Positions 1-6,858 of a DNA stretch of 7,528 nucleotides are shown one piece after another. Origin of the DNA: Rudanella sp. (GTDB lineage Bacteria; Bacteroidota; Bacteroidia; Cytophagales; Spirosomataceae); contig JAJAYX010000869.1 of assembly GCA_026785985.1 (NCBI GenBank), positions 1 through 7,528 on the forward strand, given 5' to 3'. The notes below the pieces were generated by a model. That model had not been told where the DNA came from, did no database searches, and saw only the letters and a list, made by a program, of their open reading frames with translations. The position numbers and the translations under genes were made by a program. Each line of letters opens with the position of its first letter. Within the stretch, counting starts at the first letter, position 1.

Positions 1-1
1 G

Positions 2-1282
2 TATACGGGTTATCCGTTAGCCGAAAAAGCCCGCTTTGCCAGCAGCGACTCCACGTTGGCCGACATCTGGAACGTGGGGTGGCGCACTGCCCGGCTCTGT
101 GCGGGCGAAACCTATTTCGACTGCCCCTATTATGAACAGTTACAGTATGTGGGCGACACGCGGGTGCAGGCCATGATTTCGCTGTATGTGTCGGGCGATG
201 ACCGGCTCATGCGCAAGGCCCTGCTCGATTTCGATCACAGCCGTATTCCTGATGGCCTCACCCAAAGCCGCTACCCCAGTGCCGATTTACAGGTGATTCC
301 TACCTTTTCGCTGTTTTGGGTCTGTATGGTACATGACTATTGGATGCACCGGCAGGACGAAGCATTCGTGAAGTCGCTGTTGCCGGGTATGGCGAGCGTG
401 ATGCGCTGGCACGAACAACGATTAGCCACCAACAACCTCAACGGCCCCCTTGAATGGTGGAATTTTGTGGATTGGGCCTGGCCCTGGAGCGAAGAAGCCC
501 GCATTGGCGGGGTGCCGCCGGGTGTACGCGATGGTTCTTCTACACTGTCGCTTCAACAAGTTTATACATACCTGCGGGCAGCAGAGGTGTTTGCGCATTT
601 CGGGCAGAACGATGTGGCTGAAAATTACCGGGGTATGGCTGCCCGCATCAAGAAAGCCGTGCGCGAAACCTGTTGGGATGCCAATCGGGGCTTGATGGCT
701 GACACCCCGGCCAAAAAGTCGTTCAGTCAACATGCCAATATCCTGGCTATTTTGACCGATGCAGTTCCGATAGCGCAGCAACCCGCGCTCCTCCAAAAAA
801 CAATCGATCCGGCGGCCCGGGTGGCCACCGACATTACCCAGGCAACCTTCTATTTCAAATATTATTTGTTTGAGGCCCTAAAAAAAACGGGCATGGGCGA
901 TCAGTTGGTGCCGCAACTCAAACCCTGGCGCGATATGCTCGCAATGGGCCTGACCACATTCGCTGAAAACCCCGAACCGACAAGGTCGGATTGCCACGCC
1001 TGGAGCGCGTCGCCCCTCTATGCGTTTTTGTCAACTGTTTGTGGCATCAACCCCGCCGAGCCGGGTTTCCGCTCCGTCCGAATCGAGCCGTTTTTGGGCA
1101 ACCTGAACTTTGCCGAAGGACAAATGCCCCACCCATCGGGCGAGATTGCCGTTCGGTTTGAAAAAACGCCTGTCGGGGGACTCAAAGGCACTATTTCGTT
1201 GCCAATGACCCTGACTGGCACCTTACTCTGGAAAGGCAAAACGCTGCCGTTGCGGGGCGGCAAGCAGGAGGTTAGTTTGTAG
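2..1282 (+). CDS. Alpha-L-rhamnosidase-like glycoside hydrolase (GH78), C-terminal part; 5' end outside the window
   Basis: The reading frame is open from the first complete codon at position 2, so the gene starts before the window; a TTG at 56 lies inside conserved sequence and is not the start. The 426 visible residues cover most of an (alpha/alpha)6 catalytic barrel and a C-terminal beta-sandwich (about the last 80 residues). Counting from the first visible codon, the segment FDCPYYEQLQYVGDTR supplies D40, E45 and D52. Their 5- and 7-residue spacing equals that of the catalytic and substrate-binding acidic residues of characterised GH78 rhamnosidases (D567, E572, D579 in Bacillus RhaB). 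E322, in TFAENPEP just before the conserved DCHAWSASP, is a candidate for the second catalytic glutamate. Family knowledge says such enzymes cleave terminal alpha-L-rhamnose from plant or microbial polysaccharides and glycosides, usually in the periplasm or outside the cell. The signal peptide and N-terminal accessory domains are not visible. The exact substrate cannot be read from this fragment. The 3' end overlaps the convergent phosphoesterase gene by 11 bp. Confidence 0.85.
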   Translation, partial: YTGYPLAEKARFASSDSTLADIWNVGWRTARLCAGETYFDCPYYEQLQYVGDTRVQAMISLYVSGDDRLMRKALLDFDHSRIPDGLTQSRYPSADLQVIPTFSLFWVCMVHDYWMHRQDEAFVKSLLPGMASVMRWHEQRLATNNLNGPLEWWNFVDWAWPWSEEARIGGVPPGVRDGSSTLSLQQVYTYLRAAEVFAHFGQNDVAENYRGMAARIKKAVRETCWDANRGLMADTPAKKSFSQHANILAILTDAVPIAQQPALLQKTIDPAARVATDITQATFYFKYYLFEALKKTGMGDQLVPQLKPWRDMLAMGLTTFAENPEPTRSDCHAWSASPLYAFLSTVCGINPAEPGFRSVRIEPFLGNLNFAEGQMPHPSGEIAVRFEKTPVGGLKGTISLPMTLTGTLLWKGKTLPLRGGKQEVSL

Positions 1283-2051
1283 CCTCAATCACCGCCGGGT
1301 TTCGGAATTCTTTTTGCTCGCCATACGACACATACCCCAGCATGTTGGTAAGCAACTGCGTTTTTTCAATCTGAATGGGAGGGCGGTTGCCATGACTGTG
1401 CCCATAAATCCAGACATCAGGTTGGGTTTGCAGGATAAAATCGTCCAGATCGTTGGCGAACCCCTGTTGCAGCTCGCTGTTTTTGTAGCGCGGATGCACA
1501 CACTGCAACGAGGGTAAATGGTGGGTCACAACAATTGTTTGCCCCTGGAAGGGTTTGGCAAATTCAGCTCGAAGAAACGCCATCGACGGTTCATGAAGCC
1601 GTTTAGTATACATCGCCGGGGTCAGCGTCCGCCCCGAATACCGGATCAGATCGAAATCAGACATGCCCCGTCCAATGGTCCACTCATTTTGTTCGTCGAT
1701 GTGCGACCACAGTGTAGTGAGTAAAAATCGCGTTCCTTCAATAATTTCTGCCACATTATGCACTAAGTGAACATTGGGACAAACTTCGATTTGCACTGGT
1801 TTTTCGAGCATGAGCGTGTCCCAACTGCGGTAAAACTCGTGGTTGCCCGGAATCCATAAAACCCGTTTAAACTGTTTGCTCAACGATTTGAAAAACGACT
1901 TGTCGAAAGCCCGCACATTATAATAATTCAGGCTGGTAATGTCGCCTGCCAACACCAATACATCACCTACTGGCTCGATGGGGTTACTCGTGATATATTC
2001 CTGATTATGAACGAATTCGAGGTGCAGATCGGAGCAATATTGAATGATCAT
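1272..2051 (-). CDS. Calcineurin-like metallophosphoesterase
   Basis: This 259-residue protein carries the full motif set of the calcineurin-like metallophosphoesterase fold: SDLHLEF (D8, H10), LAGDIT (D37), PGNHEFY (N70, H71), VVTHHLPS (H177/H178) and YGHSHG (H218, H220). These residues bind two metal ions, often Mn, Fe or Zn, and activate water to hydrolyse phosphomono- or phosphodiesters. There is no signal peptide or membrane segment, so a cytoplasmic location is inferred. The substrate cannot be deduced; members of this superfamily act on nucleotides, nucleic acids, lipids or proteins. I chose the ATG at 2051, which puts the SDLH motif at residue 7, as is normal. A TTG at 2057 would add only two residues. 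No Shine-Dalgarno sequence is visible, which is usual in Bacteroidota. The gene is divergent from the ACIII operon and convergent with the GH78 gene, so it is probably transcribed alone. No broken motif is seen and its length is ordinary. Confidence 0.88.
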   Translation of the reverse strand: MIIQYCSDLHLEFVHNQEYITSNPIEPVGDVLVLAGDITSLNYYNVRAFDKSFFKSLSKQFKRVLWIPGNHEFYRSWDTLMLEKPVQIEVCPNVHLVHNVAEIIEGTRFLLTTLWSHIDEQNEWTIGRGMSDFDLIRYSGRTLTPAMYTKRLHEPSMAFLRAEFAKPFQGQTIVVTHHLPSLQCVHPRYKNSELQQGFANDLDDFILQTQPDVWIYGHSHGNRPPIQIEKTQLLTNMLGYVSYGEQKEFRNPAVIEATN

Positions 2052-2157
2052 GAGCAAGTCAGCTTACAGATTTATGACTTAAATATAGTATTACTTTTTG
2101 GGTGTTCGCCTGAGAACGCTATTGAACGACAGGGTTGCAACACCATGAGATATATCA

Positions 2158-2176
2158 GAACGGTCTACCCCCGTTC
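2158..2176. repeat. Short inverted repeat, possible hairpin
   Basis: GAACGG at 2158-2163 is the exact reverse complement of CCGTTC at 2171-2176, giving a 6-bp stem with a 7-nt loop. The sequence after it is AT-rich (AACTATTTATTAAT) but has no proper T-run. It lies between two divergent gene starts, so a terminator role makes little sense. The right arm with its flank (CGTTCAA, 2172-2178) can also pair with TTGAACG at 2122-2128, so alternative folds exist. It may be chance. Confidence 0.3.
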
Positions 2177-2224
2177 AACTATTTATTAATCTATAGGCCA
2201 TAAATATCCATTTAGGATGCCAAA

Positions 2225-2264
2225 CACTTTGTGGTACACAAAGAGTTAGCACTTCACTTCGTGG
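2225..2264 (+). repeat. Direct repeat CACTTyGTGG, two copies 30 bp apart
   Basis: CACTTTGTGG at 2225-2234 and CACTTCGTGG at 2255-2264 match at 9 of 10 positions. Their starts are exactly 30 bp apart, close to three turns of B-DNA, so both copies would face the same side of the helix. The first copy overlaps the left arm of the inverted repeat at 2227-2243. Such phased pairs are typical of activator sites, but with only two short copies chance cannot be excluded. Confidence 0.35.
2227..2243. repeat. 17-bp perfect inverted repeat, candidate operator
   Basis: CTTTGTG (2227-2233) and CACAAAG (2237-2243) are exact reverse complements around a 3-bp centre, GTA. The dyad ends about 80 bp upstream of the -33 element of the actA promoter. 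Size and symmetry fit a site for a dimeric DNA-binding protein acting from upstream. A 3-nt loop with no following T-run argues against a terminator. The binding protein is unknown; I do not recognise the motif with certainty. Confidence 0.45.
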
Positions 2265-2321
2265 AAACTCGGTTAGACCTCCTACAAATTAAGATAAGGC
2301 TCAAAATATCAAAAGTGAACG

Positions 2322-2353
2322 TTTGGGTAAACAGCAATCGTGCATTACTTTTG
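2322..2353 (+). promoter_or_regulatory. Bacteroidota-type promoter of the ACIII operon
   Basis: TTTG at 2322-2325 matches the Bacteroidota -33 element, and TACTTTTG at 2346-2353 matches the -7 consensus TAnnTTTG exactly. The 20-bp spacing is within the normal range for this phylum's primary sigma factor. Transcription would begin near 2357-2361, leaving a leader of about 20 nt before the ATG at 2380. It is the only complete match I found on the + strand between 2052 and 2379. Confidence 0.75.
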
Positions 2354-2379
2354 TGAGCCAATAAAAGTTGGTAAGCATT

Positions 2380-3711
2380 ATGTATAATAACTCACTAAAT
2401 AAATCATTGAAAATGAGTCGCTTATCAGGGTTTTGCGGAGCCTTGGCTCTTTCACTGACATTGCTCTTCAACGGTGGTCAGGTGAATGGGCAAGACCCGA
2501 CGGCAGCCGCCGGTGGTGGTCCGGCTGCTGCAACACCCGCCCCTGCAAGTGGTGGTGGTGATGTCGTAAAAGGAGAAGCACTATTCAAAGGTAACTGTGC
2601 TCAGTGCCACGCTGTTACTGCTGAAGTTTTGGTTGGACCTGGTCTACAGGGGGTTCGTCTGCGGACACCGGGAGAAGCCTGGTTGCAGAAATGGATTCGT
2701 AATTCATCAACGCTGATTGCCACAGGAGATGCTTATGCCGTTCAGGTTTTCAACAAATTCAATAAGGTGCAGATGCCAAGTTATGCAAACTTGACTGATG
2801 ACGATATCAAGGGTATTCTCGATTATGTCGACTTAGCTAATGCACCCAAAACTGCTAACGTTCCTACAGGAGGGCCAACAATTGGTCTTGGCCCGGCTCA
2901 ATCCGGCGAGGGTGGTTCCCCATCAGGCCTGTTCACGTTTGTACTGGTTGCTCTGCTGGTAGTGATGTTGCTCGTACTGGGCGTTTTGCTCATTATCGTC
3001 ACGATTCTGTCTAAAGCGGTTCAGCCGAGTGTAGCCATGCTGGATGGAACTTCTTCAAAAGCCAGTCTGGTTAATCAGTTGCGTACCGGCCTGACAAACA
3101 CAGCGAATAACCCAATCATTCGCTCAGTGGTGGTTTGGTTATTTGTGTTGATCGTGGCTAAAGTGGTTATCGACGGCTCATTCAGTGTGGGTATTCAGCA
3201 GGGATATGCACCCAAGCAGCCTATCCAGTATTCGCACAAGCTCCACGCAGGTCAGTACAAGATCGATTGTAATTATTGCCACACAGGCGTGAACAAAGGC
3301 AAGTCGGCTACCATTCCGGCAGCAAACATCTGCATGAACTGCCACGGCGTTATCAAAAAGGAGTCGCCGGAGATTCAAAAGATTTACGCAGCCATCGAAC
3401 AGAATCGCCCTATCGAGTGGATTCGGGTTCACAACCTGCCCGATCTGGCATACTTCAACCACGCCCAACACGTAAACGTGGGTAATGTACAATGCCAGAC
3501 CTGCCACGGCGAAATTGAAAAGATGGAAGTCGTTGAACAACGATCGTCCCTCACAATGGGCTGGTGTATTGATTGTCACCGTAAAACGGAGGTAAACACC
3601 AAAGACAACGCCTACTACGACAAGCTCGTTGCCCTACATCGCAAAGAGACTAAGGAGCCGCTCAAAGTGGCCAATATCGGTGGACTTGAATGTTCAAAGT
3701 GCCACTACTAA
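2380..3711 (+). CDS. actA: Alternative complex III subunit ActA, pentahaem cytochrome c with a fused N-terminal monohaem domain
   Basis: ActA is the multihaem cytochrome c of the menaquinol-oxidising ACIII; it takes electrons from ActB and passes them towards the terminal oxidase. The 443-residue product has, in order: a signal peptide (about 12-38), an Ala/Pro/Gly-rich stretch, a monohaem cytochrome c domain (CAQCH at 73-77, likely axial Met132 in VQMPSY), a flexible Gly/Pro linker (about 155-182), membrane segments at about 183-211 and 246-264, and a C-terminal domain with five CxxCH sites (297, 318, 372, 396, 438), the last one ending one residue before the stop. This predicts six haems c. 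With the signal peptide cleaved, two helices place both haem domains in the periplasm, with a Lys/Arg-containing loop in the cytoplasm. I chose the ATG at 2380 because it fits the predicted transcript start; TTG 2368 and ATG 2413 are alternatives, and the latter still keeps the signal peptide core. It is the first gene of the operon, 22 nt before actB. Confidence 0.9.
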   Translation: MYNNSLNKSLKMSRLSGFCGALALSLTLLFNGGQVNGQDPTAAAGGGPAAATPAPASGGGDVVKGEALFKGNCAQCHAVTAEVLVGPGLQGVRLRTPGEAWLQKWIRNSSTLIATGDAYAVQVFNKFNKVQMPSYANLTDDDIKGILDYVDLANAPKTANVPTGGPTIGLGPAQSGEGGSPSGLFTFVLVALLVVMLLVLGVLLIIVTILSKAVQPSVAMLDGTSSKASLVNQLRTGLTNTANNPIIRSVVVWLFVLIVAKVVIDGSFSVGIQQGYAPKQPIQYSHKLHAGQYKIDCNYCHTGVNKGKSATIPAANICMNCHGVIKKESPEIQKIYAAIEQNRPIEWIRVHNLPDLAYFNHAQHVNVGNVQCQTCHGEIEKMEVVEQRSSLTMGWCIDCHRKTEVNTKDNAYYDKLVALHRKETKEPLKVANIGGLECSKCHY

Positions 3712-3733
3712 TTCGATTTTCATTCAATTAAAT

Positions 3734-6700
3734 ATGGAGAATACGACTAAACGGTATTGGAAGGGGGTCGAAGAATTACGGAATGATACTCAGTTTGTGA
3801 AAAACGCGAACTCTGAGTTTAGTAACGTGGATTCAGAAGAAGACCTGTTAGGGAAAGACCCCCAACGCCGTGACTTTTTGAAAGTAATGGGTTTTGGCTT
3901 GGCCGCTGTCTCACTGGCGGCTTGTGAAACGCCCGTCCGAAAGGCAATTCCTTATTTGAACAAGCCTGAGTTTACGTTCCCGTCTATTTCTGACTATTAC
4001 GCATCAACGTATACTGAGGGTGGCGACTATGCTCCCGTGTTGGTTGAAACGCGGGAGGGACGACCCATCAAAATTGAAGGGAATCCGGCTTCAAGCATCA
4101 CCCGGGGCGGCACAACAGCCCGCGTTCAGGCTTCGGTGCTGTCGTTGTATGACATCGACAAATTGAAAGGCCCCAAACGTGGCGATGCCGATATCGATTG
4201 GGCCGTTGCCGACCGGGAGATCATTAACCAACTGAATACGGTTGCTGGTCGTAACGGAGTTATTCGACTTGTTTCAAGTACCATTATCAGCCCATCAACG
4301 AAAGCTGTAATCGCTGAGTTTGTGGCTAAGTACCCAACAGCCCGCCATATTATGTACGATGCCAATTCGGTGTCGGGATTAATTCAGGCCAATCAGGCAT
4401 CGTTTGGTCAGGCTGTTATTCCATCCTATCGGTTCGATCAGGCTCAGACTATTGTGAGCATTGGGGCCGATTTTTTAGGAACGTGGGTAGCCCCGTTAGA
4501 TTTTTCCCGGCCCTATGCGGAGACCCGTAAATTGGGTGCGACCAAGAAAAATATGTCACGCCATTATCAGTTTGAGACCTTGCTGTCGATGACTGGTTCT
4601 AATGCTGACTATCGTGGAACCTACAAGCCTTCGCAGGAGGGTCTGGTAGTGGCTGCTCTCTATAATAAGGTAGCCGCTAAGTTAGGCGGTGCGGCCCTCG
4701 GTGGTGTTGCCGCTACTGAAGTACAGTATCTCGACAAAGCAGCCACCGACCTGGCTAACTCACGAGGACGTTCGCTGGTGGTTTGTGGGTCAAATGACCC
4801 CAACGTTCAGATCGTGGTGAACGCACTAAACAGTTTGCTAGGCAGTTATGACACAATTATCGACCTGGGAACACCGCTGAATTATCGTCAGGGGAATGAC
4901 CAGCAGATGAACGCCTTCATCAACGAAGCAAAATCAGGCACGGTTCAGGCGGTCATGTTCTTCGGAGCTAATCCGGTTTATGATCACGCTCGTGGTGCCG
5001 AACTGGCTCAGGCATTGTCAAAAATGGCTTTGTCGCTTTCATTTGCTGATCGGGCTGATGAAACGGCTTCTTTATGTAAGTACATTACACCAGCTCCTCA
5101 TTATCTGGAGTGTTGGGGTGATGCCGAACCAAAGCGTGGCTTCTATAGCATTGCTCAACCGGCTATTACCAATATCTTCAAAACTCGTCAGTTCCAGTCA
5201 AGCTTATTGACATGGGCAGGTCGTCCCAACGATTTCCAGGCTTACCTGAAAAACTTCTGGCGAACAACGTATTATTCACAAGTAAGTGGCTTTGCCTCGT
5301 TCGATGCTTTCTGGATTCAGACCTTGAACGACGGTGTTTTTGAGCCAAACAAAGGCACAGCTTCCGGGGGAGGGGGTACATTCAATGCCGGGATTGTAGA
5401 TCAGGCGGCTGCTGCCATCGCGCAACGTTACCGCCCAACAACCAATATGGAACTGGCTCTTTATGAGAAAGTAGGTATTGGTACGGGTTCACTGGCGAAT
5501 AACCCCTGGCTTCAGGAGTTGCCTGATCCCGTTACAAAAGCAACCTGGGACAATTACGCTACTATCTCGCAGAAAACAGCCGCCGATAAAGGGTGGGAGC
5601 AGGGCGACATGGTGAGTGTATCGGTTGACGGCAAACAAGCCGTTGAGCTGCCCGTTGTGATTCAACCTGGACAGGCCGATAATACGGTTGGCGTTGCTAT
5701 TGGTTATGGACGGGAAAAAGGCGGACGGTCGGCCAATAATATTGGCAAAAACGCCTATCCACTTGCGTCGATTGTAAATGGGTATGTGATGATGTCGGCC
5801 ATGAATGCCAAGGTTGACGGAATCAGTGGTCGGCGTGAAATCGCTCAAACGCAAACGCACGACACGGTCATGGGCCGTCGGGCCGTATTGCAGGAAGCCA
5901 CACTGGCCGCTTACAAAAAAGACAAAGCCGCAGGAAGCTACCGCCCGAAAGTACAAACCTCAGAAGGCCCCGTTGACCCGACCGATATTACCCTGTGGAA
6001 TGGCTACGGAAAACCGAACCATTCATGGGGTATGGTCATTGACCTGAATTCGTGTATAGGTTGCGGCACCTGTATTGTTGGGTGTAACTCCGAAAATAAT
6101 ATTCAGGTAGTTGGCCGCGACGAAGTTATTCGTCGTCGCGAAATGCACTGGATGCGCATTGACCGCTACTACAGCAGCGATGGCCACGAAGGTGATTACG
6201 CAGCAATGGAAGTTGCCTCGGCAAACCCGGAGGTAACACACATGCCGATGTTGTGTCAGCACTGTTCAAACGCCCCCTGCGAAACGGTTTGCCCGGTTCT
6301 GGCAACCACACACAGTACCGAAGGTCTAAACCAAATGACCTACAACCGGTGCATTGGGACTCGCTATTGCGCCAACAACTGCCCGTATAAAGTGCGCCGG
6401 TTTAATTGGTTCAAGTACTTTGACAATGACAACTTTGATTACCACTTCAATAACGACCTCGGTAAGATGGTCATTAACCCGGACGTAACCGTCCGGTCGA
6501 GAGGGGTAATTGAGAAGTGTTCGTTCTGTGTTCAGCGTATTCAGGAGGTCAAGTTGACCGCCAAGAAAGAACGCCGTCGTCCATTGCCCGATGAGGTTCA
6601 GGTGGCCTGTGCGCAGGCCTGCCCGACCAGTGCCATCGTGTTTGGTGACATGAATAACCCTGAAAGCACCATCTCGAAAGTGCTGGCAACAGAACTGGAG

Positions 6701-6820
6701 TCACGGGCTTTCCACGTATTGGAAGAGATCAATGTTCGGCCTCAGATTTCGTATCTGACCAAGATTCGTAATAAAGACGAAGCCCCGAAAGAGAAATCTG
6801 TTCAAGAATCGCAAGCGTAG
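3734..6820 (+). CDS. actB: Alternative complex III subunit ActB, molybdopterin-oxidoreductase-like and Fe-S subunit
   Basis: ActB is the large periplasmic iron-sulfur subunit of ACIII and carries electrons from the quinol site in ActC to the ActA haems. The 1028-residue protein begins with an extended Tat signal: a conserved YWKGVEEL segment, then RRDFLK (R45, R46), a hydrophobic stretch and a lipobox-like LAAC (C64). Residues of about 70-700 resemble molybdopterin oxidoreductases but lack the N-terminal cysteine cluster, in line with the Mo-free state known for ActB. The C-terminal ferredoxin part has four cysteine sets: CIGCGTCIVGC (774-784), CQHCSNAPCETVC (841-853), CIGTRYCANNC (873-883) and C929/C932 with C959/C963. 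T876 replaces the second cysteine of the third motif, so one cluster should be [3Fe-4S], as known for ActB. Cysteines pair across motifs, as in other ferredoxin-like subunits. The ATG at 3734 gives the family-typical N-terminus; an upstream TTG (3629) would overlap actA. Length is normal. The gaps of 22 nt to actA and 38 nt to actC indicate cotranscription. Confidence 0.93.
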   Translation: MENTTKRYWKGVEELRNDTQFVKNANSEFSNVDSEEDLLGKDPQRRDFLKVMGFGLAAVSLAACETPVRKAIPYLNKPEFTFPSISDYYASTYTEGGDYAPVLVETREGRPIKIEGNPASSITRGGTTARVQASVLSLYDIDKLKGPKRGDADIDWAVADREIINQLNTVAGRNGVIRLVSSTIISPSTKAVIAEFVAKYPTARHIMYDANSVSGLIQANQASFGQAVIPSYRFDQAQTIVSIGADFLGTWVAPLDFSRPYAETRKLGATKKNMSRHYQFETLLSMTGSNADYRGTYKPSQEGLVVAALYNKVAAKLGGAALGGVAATEVQYLDKAATDLANSRGRSLVVCGSNDPNVQIVVNALNSLLGSYDTIIDLGTPLNYRQGNDQQMNAFINEAKSGTVQAVMFFGANPVYDHARGAELAQALSKMALSLSFADRADETASLCKYITPAPHYLECWGDAEPKRGFYSIAQPAITNIFKTRQFQSSLLTWAGRPNDFQAYLKNFWRTTYYSQVSGFASFDAFWIQTLNDGVFEPNKGTASGGGGTFNAGIVDQAAAAIAQRYRPTTNMELALYEKVGIGTGSLANNPWLQELPDPVTKATWDNYATISQKTAADKGWEQGDMVSVSVDGKQAVELPVVIQPGQADNTVGVAIGYGREKGGRSANNIGKNAYPLASIVNGYVMMSAMNAKVDGISGRREIAQTQTHDTVMGRRAVLQEATLAAYKKDKAAGSYRPKVQTSEGPVDPTDITLWNGYGKPNHSWGMVIDLNSCIGCGTCIVGCNSENNIQVVGRDEVIRRREMHWMRIDRYYSSDGHEGDYAAMEVASANPEVTHMPMLCQHCSNAPCETVCPVLATTHSTEGLNQMTYNRCIGTRYCANNCPYKVRRFNWFKYFDNDNFDYHFNNDLGKMVINPDVTVRSRGVIEKCSFCVQRIQEVKLTAKKERRRPLPDEVQVACAQACPTSAIVFGDMNNPESTISKVLATELESRAFHVLEEINVRPQISYLTKIRNKDEAPKEKSVQESQA

Positions 6821-6858
6821 TTTTTTAATGAGCCAACGTAATTAATTGATATAAAACC

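Larger units (their letters stand above)
2052..2379. other. Divergent intergenic region between the phosphoesterase gene and actA
   Basis: About 330 bp without a credible gene. It is more AT-rich than its surroundings and separates two divergent genes, so it should hold promoters for both. The actA side has a clear Bacteroidota promoter (2322-2353), with a repeat cluster 60-100 bp upstream of it. The phosphoesterase side has no perfect TAnnTTTG. The nearest is TATATTTA on the minus strand (2087 to 2080), one mismatch from consensus, with no TTTG at the expected distance upstream, so that promoter is unresolved. Small reading frames here (for example 14 codons from 2145) have no support. No tRNA or recognisable riboswitch is seen. 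Confidence 0.7.

Noticed and set aside
422..796. 124-codon open frame on the minus strand inside the GH78 gene
   Set aside because: Shadow of the rhamnosidase-like coding sequence, without motifs.
2007..2189. 60-codon open frame on the + strand across the phosphoesterase start
   Set aside because: It is half antisense to the phosphoesterase gene and half intergenic, with no motif or promoter support.
3178..3579. 133-codon open frame on the minus strand inside actA
   Set aside because: It lies fully opposite the haem-binding region of actA, shows no recognisable motif, and is explained by the codon use of the real gene.
3629..3733. Upstream TTG start for actB, 35 codons longer
   Set aside because: It would overlap the actA haem domain by 83 nt and put non-conserved residues before the family-typical N-terminus; ATG 3734 fits the family.
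5366..5376. GGGGGAGGGGG tract in actB as a phase-variation site
   Set aside because: The tract is interrupted by an A and encodes part of a Gly-rich loop; the frame is intact and essential respiratory genes are poor candidates for phase variation. At most it is a spot for sequencing errors.
5489..5956. 155-codon open frame on the minus strand inside actB
   Set aside because: It is antisense to a well-conserved part of actB; the predicted protein has no family signature and there is no promoter or leader of its own.
6821..6858. T-run (TTTTTT) directly after the actB stop as a terminator
   Set aside because: No stable GC-rich stem precedes it; only a 3-bp CGC-AA-GCG can form. The next gene belongs to the same complex, so termination here is unlikely.
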